A stretch of 64,000 bases of DNA from Erythroxylum novogranatense (GCA_029891385.1 CM057224.1:62001-126000); one strand, 5' to 3'; positions 34,187 through 47,505 are shown, numbered from the stretch's first letter. The notes: generated by a model from the sequence alone, not told the origin. A program made the numbers and translations.

Positions 34187-34361
34187 TCATGAGAAGAAAA
34201 CGAAGTTCCCCAAAACCATCCCTTGATCCAGTTGCTTCCTCAAGACTGAAACCAAAATAGAACCATTGATGATGGTCGTCAATCGATTGCCTGCAATAAC
34301 CCCAAGCCAATCGATCAAGAACGACGATCAATTGCAGTGTCGTCGCCTTTCTCTGATACCA

Positions 34362-34602
34362 TATAAGAGTTCACCATAGATGAAGAGAGAAGCTAAATAA
34401 AGGACTTACTTTATTTATCTCACTTCAAGTCTTTACATCTGTCAGTTTATGCTTATATACAATCAACCAAAAAATAAAAGACTGAAGTCAACTTATCTAT
34501 ACAAAACGACCTCACTTCATCTAAAATAAACATTACACATAACTATTTAAAACAAAAAAAAAGCTACACAAAAATTTAAAACGACAATACATAGATCACA
34601 AA
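34362..34602 (-). repeat. 5' LTR of the decayed copia element
   Basis: The partner of 28330-28566 starts TATAAGAGTTC (TG mutated to TA). It is preceded by the primer-binding site ctctgatacca on the plus strand. Confidence 0.86.
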
Positions 34603-36409
34603 GGGAGTTCTATTTTATACTCCACCTCCATTAGAGCCCGGGATACTCCATCTCCATTAGAGCACCGGACATGGATGAACTCTTCAGTAGTACTGTTATG
34701 AGGCACAATCCTATGCTTATTCAACATATTAATGATTATTGAACTATATTTTTGCATACATTGTTCTATTTTTTACAAAATTTTATTTTCACTTCAAATA
34801 CTTTAATGAATGGTACATTTAAGTTTGCTAATTAATAAAAATACAAAATTGAATTAAATATGGTAAAAAATTTATTAATGAATTAAAGAATTTAAATAGC
34901 AATATTGAAGAGAGAATGAAAGTACAATGAAATAAATTTTTAATATTATTTATTATATTGTGAGATTCAAGGTTATAAATAGTAATAATAAAATTTTATT
35001 CAAAATAAATAAATATTAAGAAATAAAATATTTAATAATGTAATATTAATGAATAAAATAACATCTATTGAAATTGTTATTTAGAATAAATATTAATGAA
35101 AATAAAATAGTAATAAATAATACTAGTTAATTTGAATTTAGTATAATTACTCTTCACTTGGTTATAAATTATTCTTAATATTGTTAAATAAAATTAATTA
35201 TTAGTCAATCTAATTTTTGTTAGAGATATTGACAAAGAAAAACTTTATATCTAGACATAAAGTGAAAAGAAATCCAATTGATTAATTTATCAATTTAATT
35301 AATGTGTGATTAACTTTATAAATAATTATTATTTACAAATCACCCAGCTTTTTTGAAGAAAAAAAAAGGAGGAAAAAGTATTAACAAGCAAGTAACAATT
35401 CCAATATCCTCGGCATTTCACACGTCATGTGTGTATCCTCATATTTGCCTCATCATCCCTTTAGATAAATTCACCCTCTCTTCTTTTTTTAGATCTATCG
35501 AATTGGATGAAGCCCCCCTAAAGATTCAAAGACTGGTAAACTAAAATGGAAGCATAACTTAATTTAATGAGGAGATAATTAATAAATCTAATTATTGGGC
35601 TGAAACATGAGATAGTGGAGATCACACGCCAAAGGGACCAGCAGAATCTCATATCCACAAAATTTTCAGAGCAATCACAGTCACATAACATGTCTTTTTG
35701 TCCTCTAGTTTCAGTCATTTGGGTTTTCAAAAAGATGGGTTGGATTTTATTTAATCTTATATCCCGAAACTTTTATTAGTTGAGCCAAATTAGACTATAA
35801 GCATGCCGAAAGAAAGAAGAAAAAGAGGGCACATGTACGTGTACATTTACCTTTTTTACGTTAGAAAAGTAACTTTACTCGCAACTCTTGACATTGGATT
35901 GCTTCCCAATTTCCAACTTTTCTCACACTTTTTCCTTTCTCGTCAGCCAAACACCTCATCACATGGGTTCCATACTATCCGATGTATGTGTACAAAGAAA
36001 AGGAATCCAGTTTTCACTTCTTCACCAAGAAAACATAACATGTAATTGCTGACTCTTCTTTGCACATATCCAAGTCACACCTTTTGACCCTCCAAATCAA
36101 ATATATATATAAAAAACCATCCCACTTCCACCTCAATCGACTTGAATGTGTAAGTTCATCTTGCAGACATATGAAAAGAAAGAAAGGGGAAAAAAAGAAA
36201 GCAGTAATTAAGAACAATCTTCTTTCCTCGTCGAAGATTTCAAGCTTAACTTGGACAAACATTCGTTAAGGTTTCCAAAGATCTGCCTATGTATAGATCA
36301 AATCAAAGTGACCAACTGGTTTCTGGATAGATAGATATATACGTAGAATCTGAAGGAAGAACACGGGTTGGTTGGTTGGTGATTAGTTTGGATGTGTTAT
36401 TAACTTGTG
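34603..36409. other. Intergenic region between the copia element and the HPP gene
   Basis: 34740-35340 is very AT-rich with no gene. The last kilobase is less so and probably holds the promoter of the downstream gene. Candidate TATA runs are at 36100-36112 (atatatatataaaa). Confidence 0.5.
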
Positions 36410-36873
36410 ATGGCGAACATGCAAATCATTCCAGCTTCCAAGAATGTGGAGGCACAGCTAGTGGAGATGATGGTTCCTCTATATTCCTATGGATGCGAGA
36501 AGAAAGTGAAGAAAACCTTATCCAATCTCAAAGGTAACAACACAACTAACATTGTTTTCATCACTTGAAATAACTCAGCTCTTTCCTTATTTACATAATT
36601 GTAAAATATGCAGGAATTTACTCGGTGAATGTAGATTACAGTCAGCAGAAGGTGACGGTATGGGGAATATGTAACAAGTATGATGTTCTAGCGACGATAA
36701 AGAGCAAGAGAAAAGAAGCTCGGTTTTGGAATCGTGAAGATAACACTATTACTGATGACGATGATCAAATGGAAGAAGAATCTAATAAGACTCTATTCAA
36801 GGCTCGGTCTCTGAGGTTGAATTGGAAATCCTGGAGTTGGACAAAGGTGTTCACTCGATCCTATTCCTTCTAA
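36410..36873 (+). CDS. HMA-domain protein without CxxC motif (HPP type)
   Basis: Two exons, 36410-36533 and 36614-36873 (GT-AG, phase 1), encode 127 residues. The first ~75 residues form one HMA fold (NVEAQLVEMMVPLYSYGCEK, KVKKTLSNLKGI, YSVNVDYSQQKVTVWG, YDVLATIKSKRKEARFW). The metal-binding CxxC is reduced to YSYGC with a single Cys29, so soft-metal chelation by the usual pair is unlikely. The tail is acidic and then basic/aromatic and ends RSYSF, with no CaaX box, so it is not isoprenylated. The family is known in plants as copper-transport-like or heavy-metal-associated proteins. The substrate is unknown. Confidence 0.85.
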
Positions 36874-38639
36874 TGCCATGTTGAATGGAATGTTCAACTA
36901 CTTGCCACTAATTCATCATGTTTCTCTTTGTTTTGTCGTTTGTATATGTATATATTTGTATTACTCATTCTTCTTCTTCTTCTTCTCTTTTTGTCGGTGT
37001 CATCTTCATTCTTTGAACTTAGCATGAGAATATCGCATGTAAATAGTCAAAAGTGCAGTTAAAACAGGAAGGTGTTAGAATTTGACCATTTTGGAATCAT
37101 AATGAATATAAGAGGAACTGGAATACATTAGAGATCACAATATTTAGATTTCACAATAAAAAGTTGGCTATCTACGGTAAAATCCATCCAATTATATGAA
37201 TGGCATCCTTAAGAAGTTTATTTGGGTTCCAAGGCCGAAAGCTCTCTTATTTTCTGTTCCGGTAATTTTGAAATTCGGATCGAATGTCGAACCAATTAAA
37301 CTAATGACTAGTAAAATTTACGATTTAACATCCGGTCTGAGTTTCAAAACCTTGTCTCTTCCAAACCAAGCTCGAAACCTTCCATTAGAAATTTTTTAGT
37401 GAAGACGATAAAGGTGACAACTGACAAGCGTGGCTGAGTTATTGAGAGAATATACCATCTTCATGGCAGAAGCGGCAGAGCTCCTGTTTCCAAGAAGAAG
37501 AACCATCCAATGTGTTCATGAAATCACCGGTTCTCGTCGGACTAATTTCTGATCATCTCCCATAATATATGCCATTGTTTACTTCTGAGCTTTCTGTTTC
37601 TCTTTAATTTCTTTTCACCACAATCTCTTTGAAGTTTCTTCTTCGTCTTCGCTCATCTTTTGTTTTTTCCGTATTTTCCCAACCAACAAGCAATGTGTTA
37701 AGAAAATATTAATGTATATACTTAATAAGACCAAGTCAATTCCTCGGTATCATATGTCACTGAAATTGACACCTTATCCTCAATGTGGCTGCGTGAAAGA
37801 GTATATAAATAAGAAAATGACCAGTTGGATTACCACAACAATTTATCAATAAAATTTTGTTAAAATACTAAATTTGGGAGATTATTTTAAAAATTAATTA
37901 ATTATCCATTTATAGTATATCATTTATTTATAAATTTTAATTAGCTAAGTAACTTATAAATTAATATACGAATATTTAAAATAATAAATATGTCAATCAA
38001 TTTTCATAAAAATCTATTATTGATTAGAAGTTAGTGAAATTTCATTACTATAAATAATTTGTAAGTCAAATCTTAGTTAATTAATTATTTTGAAGAAAAT
38101 AAAATTAATAAAATAGGTTTTGGAATTGGAGGACGTAGCATATACGAAATAATAAATGCAAAACGTGTGGGCCTCTTTTGCTAATATAGCGTAAAAAGGG
38201 TCCTTTTAAAAAAATTTATTATATATGTAAATCATTTTGTAATTTCTTCTTTATGTTGTATTGTATGTGTATGTATATATATTTTTTGGGGAAATAAATA
38301 TCTCATTAATTTCCTCATAAATAAACAAAGACCAGAGACACTGTGTGTGTGCGAGTTAGCGTGTTGGTTACTGACTTCAGCGATCGTCTTTTCCTCTCAT
38401 CTGGTAAATCTACTTCATCTTTGTTTCTTTTAAGCCAAAAAAGTTCGTATTTTGATACTGTTTCCTATGAAATTCGGTTGAAGTTTCTATCTTTGGCGTC
38501 AGATTCTTTTTGGTGAGGTTGTTTCGATGTTTTTGGTGAATCGATTAGCTTGATTGTGTAAATTTTAATTAATCAGGCAGGCAGGCAGGCTGCTGCTGCT
38601 GTTGTTGTTGTTGAAGGTGACAGGAATTGAATTGATGAG
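36874..38639. other. Intergenic region with leader of the next gene
   Basis: No gene is seen. There is a TTC microsatellite at about 36969-36987. From about 38330 the sequence is leader-like, ending in the microsatellite at 38574-38613. A short splice-like CTGGTAAATC at about 38400 could mark an intron in the 5' leader, but this is unsupported. Confidence 0.45.
38574..38613. repeat. Compound microsatellite in the 5' leader
   Basis: (CAGG)4 is followed by (CTG)3-4 and (TTG)4, ending 26 bp before the start codon of the five-exon gene. Confidence 0.9.
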
Positions 38640-41600
38640 ATGATGACTATGGGTACTAATGGGTATTACGCCAATGGAGGAGGATCTTCGTCTTCCTCTT
38701 CAAACTTGTCTGCCTTAGCTCCACCTTTCTCTGTCGATACCTCCTCTCTCAAACCCAATGTCATTCGCTACTCTGGTTCATCGTATTCTGTCAACACCTC
38801 CAGTCCTAATCCGAATCCTTCAAATTTCCTCGATTCTCACCATCCGAATTTCAATCCTGTTGTTGTTCGTGCTACTAATACATCAAATTCTGTCAACAAC
38901 TCCAATCCTAATCCTGATCCTGATCGTCATCCTCCCAATTGCTTCGACTCTCATCATCCGAATTTGAATCCTGTTGATAACTCATCTGTCACACCGATTA
39001 TTACTCGATATGCTGATTCATCATACTCTGTCACCACCTCCAATCCTAATCCTAATCCTCATCCTCACCCTCCCAATTCCCTCAACTCTCACCAGCCGAA
39101 TTTCTTCACTTCATCCACTCCATATTCATACTCATCTTCAATCCCTTATGATGTGGACCCTTTTTCTTCTGCTCCAACTGATGCTATTGCCTATGCCCAT
39201 AACCCCACTACTCATGTTGATTCCAATCCGTATTACCTTTCCTATGTCTCCTCTACCATCGGTGATTATGCCCTTCCCCATCAATTTGGCTACGATTTGT
39301 TGTCTACTTCTCAGGTTACAACATCCAGTGGATCCATTGCCGATGACTACAATCAAAGCCTGCCTGCTCTCAAGCACAAATCTAACTGGGGTTGCTTTTG
39401 GGAGGGTTTTCCAGATTGGAAGCAGAATGAAGCTGTGCTAACTGATGCCAATTTTTACCCAATTGACAATAACGGGAACCCAGGTGCCTTCAATCTCTCT
39501 CCCAGTTTACCTTTTCCACATGACATTACACTTGTATTTTATGGACGATATAAGTTTGTGCATGAGGTCTATCCTAATTATTTTAAAGGAATAATCAATT
39601 TACACAAGAATTGATTTTTAGAATTGACATAGTGGAATTAATTTCTTTTGTTCCCTATTAGTTCTGTGTTGTTAGTTGGTGAGTCGGAAACAAAACCTCT
39701 TTGTCATACTGCTGATCTTTAAATTTCTATTCCTTTGGTGAAGAATCTTATTCTTATTTTCTAGAAGCTATTTTACATGAAAATCTTGAAAGTATTGAAC
39801 AGAAAACAATACTTTTAAGGTGTACGACTGGTGTTTGTCTCAATCTCATGGTGCCTTTAGACAGTCTTTTTCACCCTTAGCATGGACTATTCTCGCTTTT
39901 TATTAGCTAGCTCTCAACATATTCTTTCCTTGATTTTAGCTTTAAGATTTGGACTTGTGAAGTTTGAAGAATGGGTAAGCAAGCAGTCTTACTGGGATAA
40001 TGGCCTATGTATTTTGTTCTAATTTGTATCATTGTATTTCAGGATTTCACTCTTCCATGGGCACGGGCACATTTGAAGAGACTCTACGTGGCATTGATAT
40101 GATTGGTAGCCATATACACATTGAACCTGCAACAGCTCATTTAGATTATGACTCCATTTTAGGTGACAATTTCAGCGTCACTCCTCCCAGTTGTCCTACA
40201 TTTTCAACCTGGGAATCTTCTGCAGTTGTTCCTGAAGTTTATCCTCAGATGCCATCCACAAAATCAGTTAATTCCAGGTTCTATGAACTACTAAGTAGCG
40301 GTTCATATGAACAATACTCAGCAATGTCTAACACTAATTCAAATGGCAGTGGACTATTGCTGCAGTCTCCCTCTGCTTTTGTGGTTACACCACCAGTTCA
40401 AAGTATCTATCCTAATGCTGGAACTGGAAATGGTCAGGAGAATAAGGATATTGCTGTCAACAATCCATCTACGCTGAAGAAACTTCATTTATCTAAAAGC
40501 TCTGAAGATAATGTTCTTTATGGTATTAACCCTGTGTTTCACCTGGAACAAAATGAACATCCATTAGCAGAATTTTCCTCAACAAATGATGAAGGGATTA
40601 CTTGCAACGAAAATGCATTCAGGGCCACATTGGATCATTTATTTGAAGAAAAACCCAGCTCTCAATTACATAATATTTGCTTGGATTCCTTGAATTTGGC
40701 AATTGACAATGAAGTCATTGGTTCTGTGAAAAACTCCCCTGAGAGTGTGGACCACTATAATCCTGCTGTGGATTCGCCGTGCTGGAAAGGGGCCTTGCCT
40801 TCCAGTTTATCTCCATTTGAAGGTCCTCAAGCTCAACCTCTTCAAATTATGAGAAAATTAGATACAGCAAAAGTAACGTTTGAAAAATCAAGTGAAAGTA
40901 CGCTTGACTGTGATAATCCAGAAAATTATCTTATTCCTTCACCAAAGAGGCCTTCAGTTGCTGATGCATTATTCAAACAAGTAATTGACATTCACACAGA
41001 ATCTGGGAACCATCTTCCAAACTGTACCTATTGCCATGGGGTTCCAAATTTTGATGATCTAGCTGGATCAAGGAAAGAATGCACCCTTTTAAACAAATCA
41101 ATAGGCAGTTCTGATCACCAAGGTCTTCATACCGAGGCGCAAGATCATGAAGGAGAGAAATGTACACTGAGGGAAAATTTTGCACTGGGCAATGCTTTTG
41201 TGGATATGGTAAAACCCAATGACGATGATGTTTCATCACATATGGCATCTAATATTGCAGAAGATACCATGTCTTCTTCAGCTTCAGCCGAAGACGCTCC
41301 GACTAGGTTGATCAAATCTCATGATGGTGACTCAACATCCGAGGTGTACGTTCAAAATCTGGTTAAAGCAATGCATAACCTCTCAGAAGTGCTCCTATTT
41401 CAATGTTCAAGCAATGCGTTAAATTTGAAGGTTGAAGATATTCTCCTTCTTAAAGATGCAATCAACAATCTAGGTTCTTGCATATCAAAGACTGGACAGA
41501 GAATGACTTCAGGACAGGTCCCATTGATAAACAGGCGAAGCATTTCTCAGTTTGATGAAAAGGTATCTACCCGCCAACAGGAATATTTTATACCAGCCCT

Positions 41601-44600
41601 CATTCTTACTTCCTTCGGTAGATAGGGAAGCTGCTTTAGCCTTTAGGGTCATTGAATGCTGAAATTTAAAGAAAAATTGGTTTTGGGATTTCAAATACAT
41701 TTGAATTAGGCATGGAAAGAGCAAAATAAATTTGATAAACTTCTAATAAGCTGGAAGGTGTAGGTCACATAATTATGGAAGTCGCTCACTTCCCTAGACT
41801 GTTACAATCTCAATCTTTTTCACTAGATGTACCCGACTTCTTGATACATGACCATTAAATTCATTCTTAGGCCACTACTTACAATGGGTTTCGTATTATA
41901 AAACACCAACTACAATTTGTCTTTCAGTCTGCAACTAAATGTGTTGTTTGAAGGAAGAAAAGCAATAGAAAGATGTTTCAAATGATGACAGAAGGACCTT
42001 TAAGCCTTATCAAGTAATAAGTGAGGCTGACCATATTCTGAATAAAGTATTTAAATAATATTACTGCACATATACAACATAGGACACCAAGCTAGAAAAG
42101 TATGTTATTTTTAGCTGTTGTAATTGAGATAGCATATAAAACAACTTGCAACTTTGATTTATGACATTTGAATCCGTAACATCATATTAGTTCAAGTCGG
42201 AAAACAACAAACATTGTGTTCTTTGTACCAATACATTCTTGCATAATATTATAAATTGATATAAATAAGATAATTTGTTATATTGCTGATGTTTTTACAA
42301 GTATTCTTAGCTACATAAGGTATCTAAATTAGAAAATTGTAACTTGGAGATTATAGCTATAATTCTTTCTATATTTTCCATTGCCAGCTTGTTTATTAGA
42401 ACGTCAAATTGTTTTTTCAGCAGAGCTTTGGTGAGTACATTAGCCACTTTTTGAAAGGTAGGAACATAGGGAACACAAATTAGCCAGTTCCAAGTTTCTC
42501 TTTGATAAAGTACCCATTAATTTCAATAGTTTTAGTCTGATCATGAAGCACTCGATTATGATCAATTGAAATAGCAGTTTTGTTATCAAAACAAGCTCTC
42601 ATAGGAAGCAATACTAGAAACTTTAGGTCTTCTAGTAATTTCTTGATCGACATAGCTTCACAAATCCCATAAGTAAGGGATCGTATATTTGGGATTGGTT
42701 TCCCAACTCAGAATACATTAAATTAATATTATCTCATAGTTCCTTTGCTGTGTGATAACACATATAATTGGAATTGGTGTCCTCTAAAGAATTTACTAAT
42801 CATGGAGTTTTGTGCACCCCAAATTGGATAGGCAGGATCATGCAAGTCTGGCTTCCTTCTTATCACCCGTTAAATACCTGATCTTTTCTGTCTTAGATGT
42901 ATCTGCACACAGATTGAGATCAGCTCAAAAAATTGTCACCATTCAGCCTGATAGTAGTAATCATAACTGAATGTGAATCTAAAGATAAATCATGAGGAAT
43001 GTATTTCTTGTTGACAAAATCCTTCATTTCAGGAGAGGTTGATGGATGAAAAAAGAGGGTATACCATCTGATGTAATGTCAGACGTGGTAAGGAAGAGGG
43101 AAAAGAAAACTAGGGTTTCTTGTTCAGAAAAGATGGGCTGGCTCTGATACCATGTAAATTGATAGGAACAGGAAAAGTTGTTATATTACATAAGATATCT
43201 AAATTACAAAAATATAACTAGAAGATTATACCTATAAATATTTCAATATTTACAGCCTTGATTAAAGCCTACACTCCTGTATGTACAGCCTAGAACGAAG
43301 CCAGAATATTCCAAAGGAATATTTCAGCTGGAGCATTCTACAAGAATATTTTCTAATCCAACCACTATGTTGGTATTTATTGACTGATTTAGATAATATT
43401 ATTCAGATTACAACTAAATTTGGGCCCTTAGTCCTTAAAATTGATGGTGTAAATTTCAGGGCCAACTTGATTGTGAGCATGTTTCTGAAAAGGAGAATGA
43501 TGTAACCCCTGTGAAGGAAGATAAGAACGCCCGAACTGTGAGGGTTGCTGCAGAAAAGGTGCATGAGGATAACATGACCGAGGTACGCCTTTCCTTTTAT
43601 ATACTTCATCTTTGTTTAAAGATGCATAACACCTATGGCCTTTCTTGGCACAAAAATTTAAAAAAAAAAACAAGAAAATATGAAGAATACTGAACTTCTT
43701 TGTTGCAATGGTAATGTGTGCAGACTATAAAAAAAATCCTTAGTGAGAATCTACCTGTTGAAGAGGAACCACAGCCCCAAGTTCTATTGTATAGGAATCT
43801 ATGGCTTGAGGCAGAAGCTTCGTTGTGTTCACTTAACTACATGGCTCGTTTTAATCGTATGAAAGCTGAGATGGCCAAATGCAGCTCACAGGAAACAAAT
43901 GGTAAAATCTTCGCCTGTATTGCCAGCTATAACATTTGATCATTGTGATTTTGTTTACCTGAATGTCATACTTAAGGATTTTTCTTCTGCTACCATAATT
44001 GTTCCAGATAATAATACTGTAGTGATGAGCCTACCAAGGTCAAATGCTACAGCTGGACATTGCACAGAATACCCTGTAGCAGCTGATATTAAGGGCTGTC
44101 CAGTCCCAAATATGTTATTTTCAAATTTGTATACCTTGAGAACAAACAGCCATGTAGATGATGTTATGGCCAGACATCAACTTTTGAAATCACGGGTTGA
44201 CAAATGTCTTTCGGAAGGATTCTTAAGTTCTGATGTCACTGCTTATTTGAACAAAGCTGAAAGTTCGGTCCAGGAAGTAAACATCAGTGAAAAACCAATT
44301 ATATCTGTACAAGAGATGGCCATGTCAAGTAAATCGATGCTTAAAGATGATGTTGAAGCTTCCGTAATGGCCAGATTCCATGCTTTGAGACTTCGGGATG
44401 ATTACTCAGAGAGCATAAATAGGGAAGAATATCAGCCGGTTCTGAGTAGGAATTCACCAGCCAGCAAGGGTGAATTGGAGGGTAAAAAGTTGGATCAGAA
44501 TGTCAAATCTGTCGTGCAAAATCTCAGTGGTAAATCTTCTGCAGAGGTATCTAAGATGAGTGAATTCCACGTTTTTTTTAATGATGATTCTGGGACACAA

Positions 44601-44699
44601 CTGATAAGTAGGAGCGTGGATCAACCTCTTGCAAGTTGGTATGACAGCTCTTCTTCAGATTGGGAACATGTAAGCGAAGGGGAGCTGGGGGACCATTGA
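38640..44699 (+). CDS. Uncharacterised plant protein, 1118 residues, five exons
   Basis: Exons 38640-39483, 40043-41562, 43460-43582, 43724-43901 and 44008-44699 join in frame at GT-AG sites. I recognise no domain. Residues 1-150 are Ser/Asn/Pro-rich with about three imperfect repeats (SSYSVNTSSPNPNPSNF, TSNSVNNSNPNPDPD, SSYSVTTSNPNPNPHP). A Trp-rich patch follows (NWGCFWEGFPDWKQNE). Exon 2 is mostly polar and likely disordered, with one helical, Leu-rich stretch near its end (LVKAMHNLSEVLLFQCSSNA). Exons 4-5 hold another helix (LYRNLWLEAEASLCSLNYMA, RFNRMKAEMAKC) and two related motifs, VMARHQLLKSRVDKC and VMARFHALRLRDDYS. The C-terminus has SSDWEHVSEGELG. I see no signal peptide or membrane segment. 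It resembles conserved plant proteins of unknown function, perhaps nuclear or cytosolic scaffolds. Intron 2 (1.9 kb) hosts a dead copia element. Confidence 0.82.
42250..43254 (-). mobile_element. Internally deleted copia remnant in intron 2
   Basis: Short diverged LTRs are at 42250-42380 and 43153-43254 (shared ttgttatatt, acataaggtatctaaatta/acataagatatctaaatta, gattataNctataa). A minus-strand primer-binding site, TGGTATCAGAGCC, sits at 43152-43140. Inside, the minus strand encodes a gag piece (about 43030-42660: MITTIRLNGDNFLS, NSNYMCYHTAKELWDNINLMYSELG, broken up by stops) that passes directly to an RNase H tail (about 42660-42400: CFDNKTAISIDHNRVLHDQT). Protease, integrase and RT are missing. 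It lies antisense to the host gene. Confidence 0.72.
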
Positions 44700-46165
44700 A
44701 ATTGAAGCATGAGCTGCCAGAGGCAAGACGGTGGGATTAATTTGGATATGTCCAGCTGTAAGAGGCAAGACAGTGGGCCGTAATTAATCAGCCGCTGAGG
44801 GCTTTGCTCTGTGGTGACCGTCAAATGTTGCAGTTACTATCCTTGAAATTCTATGTAAATATGTCACATCTGTACATTCCGATCATCACCTTGTTTCTTC
44901 CACTGGACTAAGAAGTTTATCTGGAAGCTTAGTACTGCTTTGACAGTTCATTCACAAGAATTTCTTATGGACAGCACTTGCTTTGCTTTTATCTTGAAAC
45001 TGGCTACAATTTGATCATGTAAAAACCTACTAAGTTTGTAAATATGTTCGACGTTCTTCTTTCCTGGTCCTTCCGCTGAATGTCCCATCACCTTGTGGTT
45101 AAACGTGCAAATAGAAGGCTCTAACAATTGAGGTTGATCTGTGTTATTGCTTCTTAAGATGATCCTCATCTACCTCTTCTTTATACCATAGCTTTAGCTT
45201 GACACTGCGCTGGCAAGTGGACAGTCCAACTGCTTGTTTGTTAAAGTATAAATGTAAACACTGAATAAGATCATAGTCATATATAGCGCCAACCAAGAAA
45301 TTTTGATAATTTGGATTTTACTATATACCAAAACTAATTTGCATTGTATGTAATGCATCTTTATTGTTATTCATGTATTGTTTTCATCAAGAACAAACGC
45401 CTGGGAGTGCGAAAAAGAGTTGAAGGCTTTTTACATATGAATGGTAAATTATTCGCTTAAATTTAGTTATTTTCAATAAATTGATTAATGAATCAAGTCT
45501 TAGTTTAGACAAACTTGAGACTCAATTATTCTAAACAAAATAACATTGATTTATTTAAAAGAATTAGATTTCAGGTAAGCTAAGATCTAATCTTGAACAA
45601 TTATATCTATCCCAACTGTCGGATTTTTTATTAGACACTCTCAACTATGATGCTGGATTATTTATATAACTAAACCCATTTTCAAAAAAAATAATCCTGA
45701 ACAACTCAAGTTTAGACCTAATTTAAAAAATTACGTTATTTTATATTTTTAATTTAAAAATATTTTTAAAAAACTAGCTGATCCATGCCATCCCTCCCTT
45801 TACATACTTGTATATGTAGACGTTTACTTTTTTAGACGTTTACCTTTTACACGTTTAGGCCTTTATTATGACCTACTAACGATAAGCGTGACAATTGCAA
45901 ATTGATTGGACATCGTTTGGTGGATAGTATGTTAATGAGTCAAGCACAACTTAGGATGTCAAAACTTAAGAGACATTGCTTGGTCCTTAGTCCTCGGGAA
46001 ACACCATTGCAAAATAAATATTATCAAGTCTAATTGAGGGGAAAAAATTCCAAGAACAATTCAGCCACCTGTTAAGCGGTGAACAAATTGACTGCAAAAC
46101 CAAACAAATACTTCAAGAACTCATGAGCAGAAACAAAAGATTACAGAGTGACATATGGAGACCGT
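44700..46165. other. 3' flank of the five-exon gene and intergenic region
   Basis: 44700-45200 probably contains the 3' untranslated region. A short internal duplication (gaggcaagacggtgggatta and gaggcaagacagtgggccgt, about 44720-44782) lies in it. The rest is AT-rich with no gene. Confidence 0.5.
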
Positions 46166-47505
46166 CTAAGTAGTAAGCTCCATGATGGCGCTAACAATGT
46201 CCCCATTGTGGGTCTTAAGAGCCTTGACAGCCTTGCTCCTCGACACCCCTGCCTGTGTCATTACCAGATCGATGTCCCGAGGCTCAACCCCCTTCTCATC
46301 TACTTCTTCCTCCTCTTCATCAGCCTGTGCTGCAGCAGACATATCAGCTTTTGGTATGACAGATGCCATGTCTGGCATCCTAAACTGCTGGGCAGCCTGA
46401 GCTTGCAATTGAGAGCTCAAATCCTCAATCTTAGCCTCGCCAAATATGACGTAGGTCTCAGAATTTGGGCTCTTGAAGACATCAGGTTTTGAGATGAAAA
46501 ACAGTATCTGAAACATCAAAGTTCTTTCTTTTATTTTGGTTAAATTAAGACTAAACACGAAGGCAGATCAACAAGAAGAGAAATTCAGACAGAAGCTCAC
46601 ATTCTTGGTTCTTTTTATTGTAACCCTGCTGACACCACTAACAGCCTTCATGCCGAGCTTCAACATTGCCTTGCGACTCTTCTTTTCACTTCTGCTCTGC
46701 TTTGATCCGCCATTTGTACCTGCAACCCACTCTCTAAACGAATGACTTCACAGAACTACAAAGCACATATAACCAGGCTCGAAACCACATAAAAACTCTG
46801 TAAGATCAGGACTCTAATACCATTATTGTTAAGAACAAGAACATCCAGCTAAGTGAACGGCTTTTACAGTTTCGAAATTAGAACTGGAATTGCCTAAATT
46901 CATCATTGGGATCATTAGAATCAATTTCGAAGTTAACCAATTTAAGATAATCTTCAAAACGGATTGTGATAGTGAGTAAAAGTAACAACTTGTGACGAAA
47001 TCCAACTTTTAGACGCACACAAACATATGGAAGAGTGAGCAAGAGCGCCAAATTCAGCCACCAATCTGCTCAATTTCCACAAACAAAGCAACAGAGGCTA
47101 CTGCATAAACTTGCATAGCTTCCCGTATAATTGTTCATTCTCATCTCTCCTACAGTCATCATATGGCATATATGATACATCACAAGTCACAACAACAAGA
47201 AACAAAAATTTCATTGAACCGAAATAAATGGTAGACGACGAAGTAAAACCCATTAAAATAGGGATGAAAAAGTTGTTATCTTTAAAGCAATCGAGACCTG
47301 GAGAGCCATCTTCCTTCTCCTCCTCCTCGTCATCTTCGTCATCGTCTTCGTCGCCGTCCTCGTCCTCGTCCTCGTCTTCCTTCACATCCTCAACGACGAC
47401 AGGCTCTTGTTCCTGTGGCGTGCACTTGGGCTCCTCTGTTGAAGGAAGCCGGTCGGCAGTAGCAGCAACGTTCTCAGCTTCAACAACGGGACCTGGAGGA
47501 GACAT
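46166..47505 (-). CDS. Nascent polypeptide-associated complex alpha subunit-like protein
   Basis: Three exons on the minus strand, 47505-47298, 46719-46601 and 46507-46166, join in frame to 222 residues. Exon 1 encodes an acidic N-terminus (long Asp/Glu run, about residues 40-65). The NAC domain spans about residues 70-140 ([57 protein letters not shown]). A UBA domain occupies the last 40 residues ([40 protein letters not shown]). With its beta partner this protein forms the ribosome-bound NAC, which meets nascent chains at the tunnel exit and guides targeting in the cytosol. Length and order of domains are normal for plant NACA. The annotated exon set looks complete; transcript support was not available. 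Confidence 0.92.

Larger units (their letters stand above)
28330..34602 (-). mobile_element. Decayed Ty1/copia element with nested insertion
   Basis: Minus-strand element with LTRs 28330-28566 and 34362-34602. A primer-binding site (TGGTATCAGAG on the minus strand, 34361-34351) adjoins the right LTR and a polypurine tract (CTTGAGGGGGAGA) the left one. The coding parts are gag (34186-33227), an RT segment (33105-32562) and an RNase H tail (29348-28590). Protease, integrase and the RT N-terminus are deleted between about 33230 and 33105. RT and RNase H are split by a 3.25-kb insertion (29349-32600). No clean target duplication was seen; GAGAG at 28325-28329 resembles GGGAG at 34603-34607. Confidence 0.88.

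Noticed and set aside
38758..39441. Hydrophobic Ile/Leu-rich frames over exon 1 of the five-exon gene
   Set aside because: They are alternative frames of a repetitive coding exon that splices correctly in another frame.
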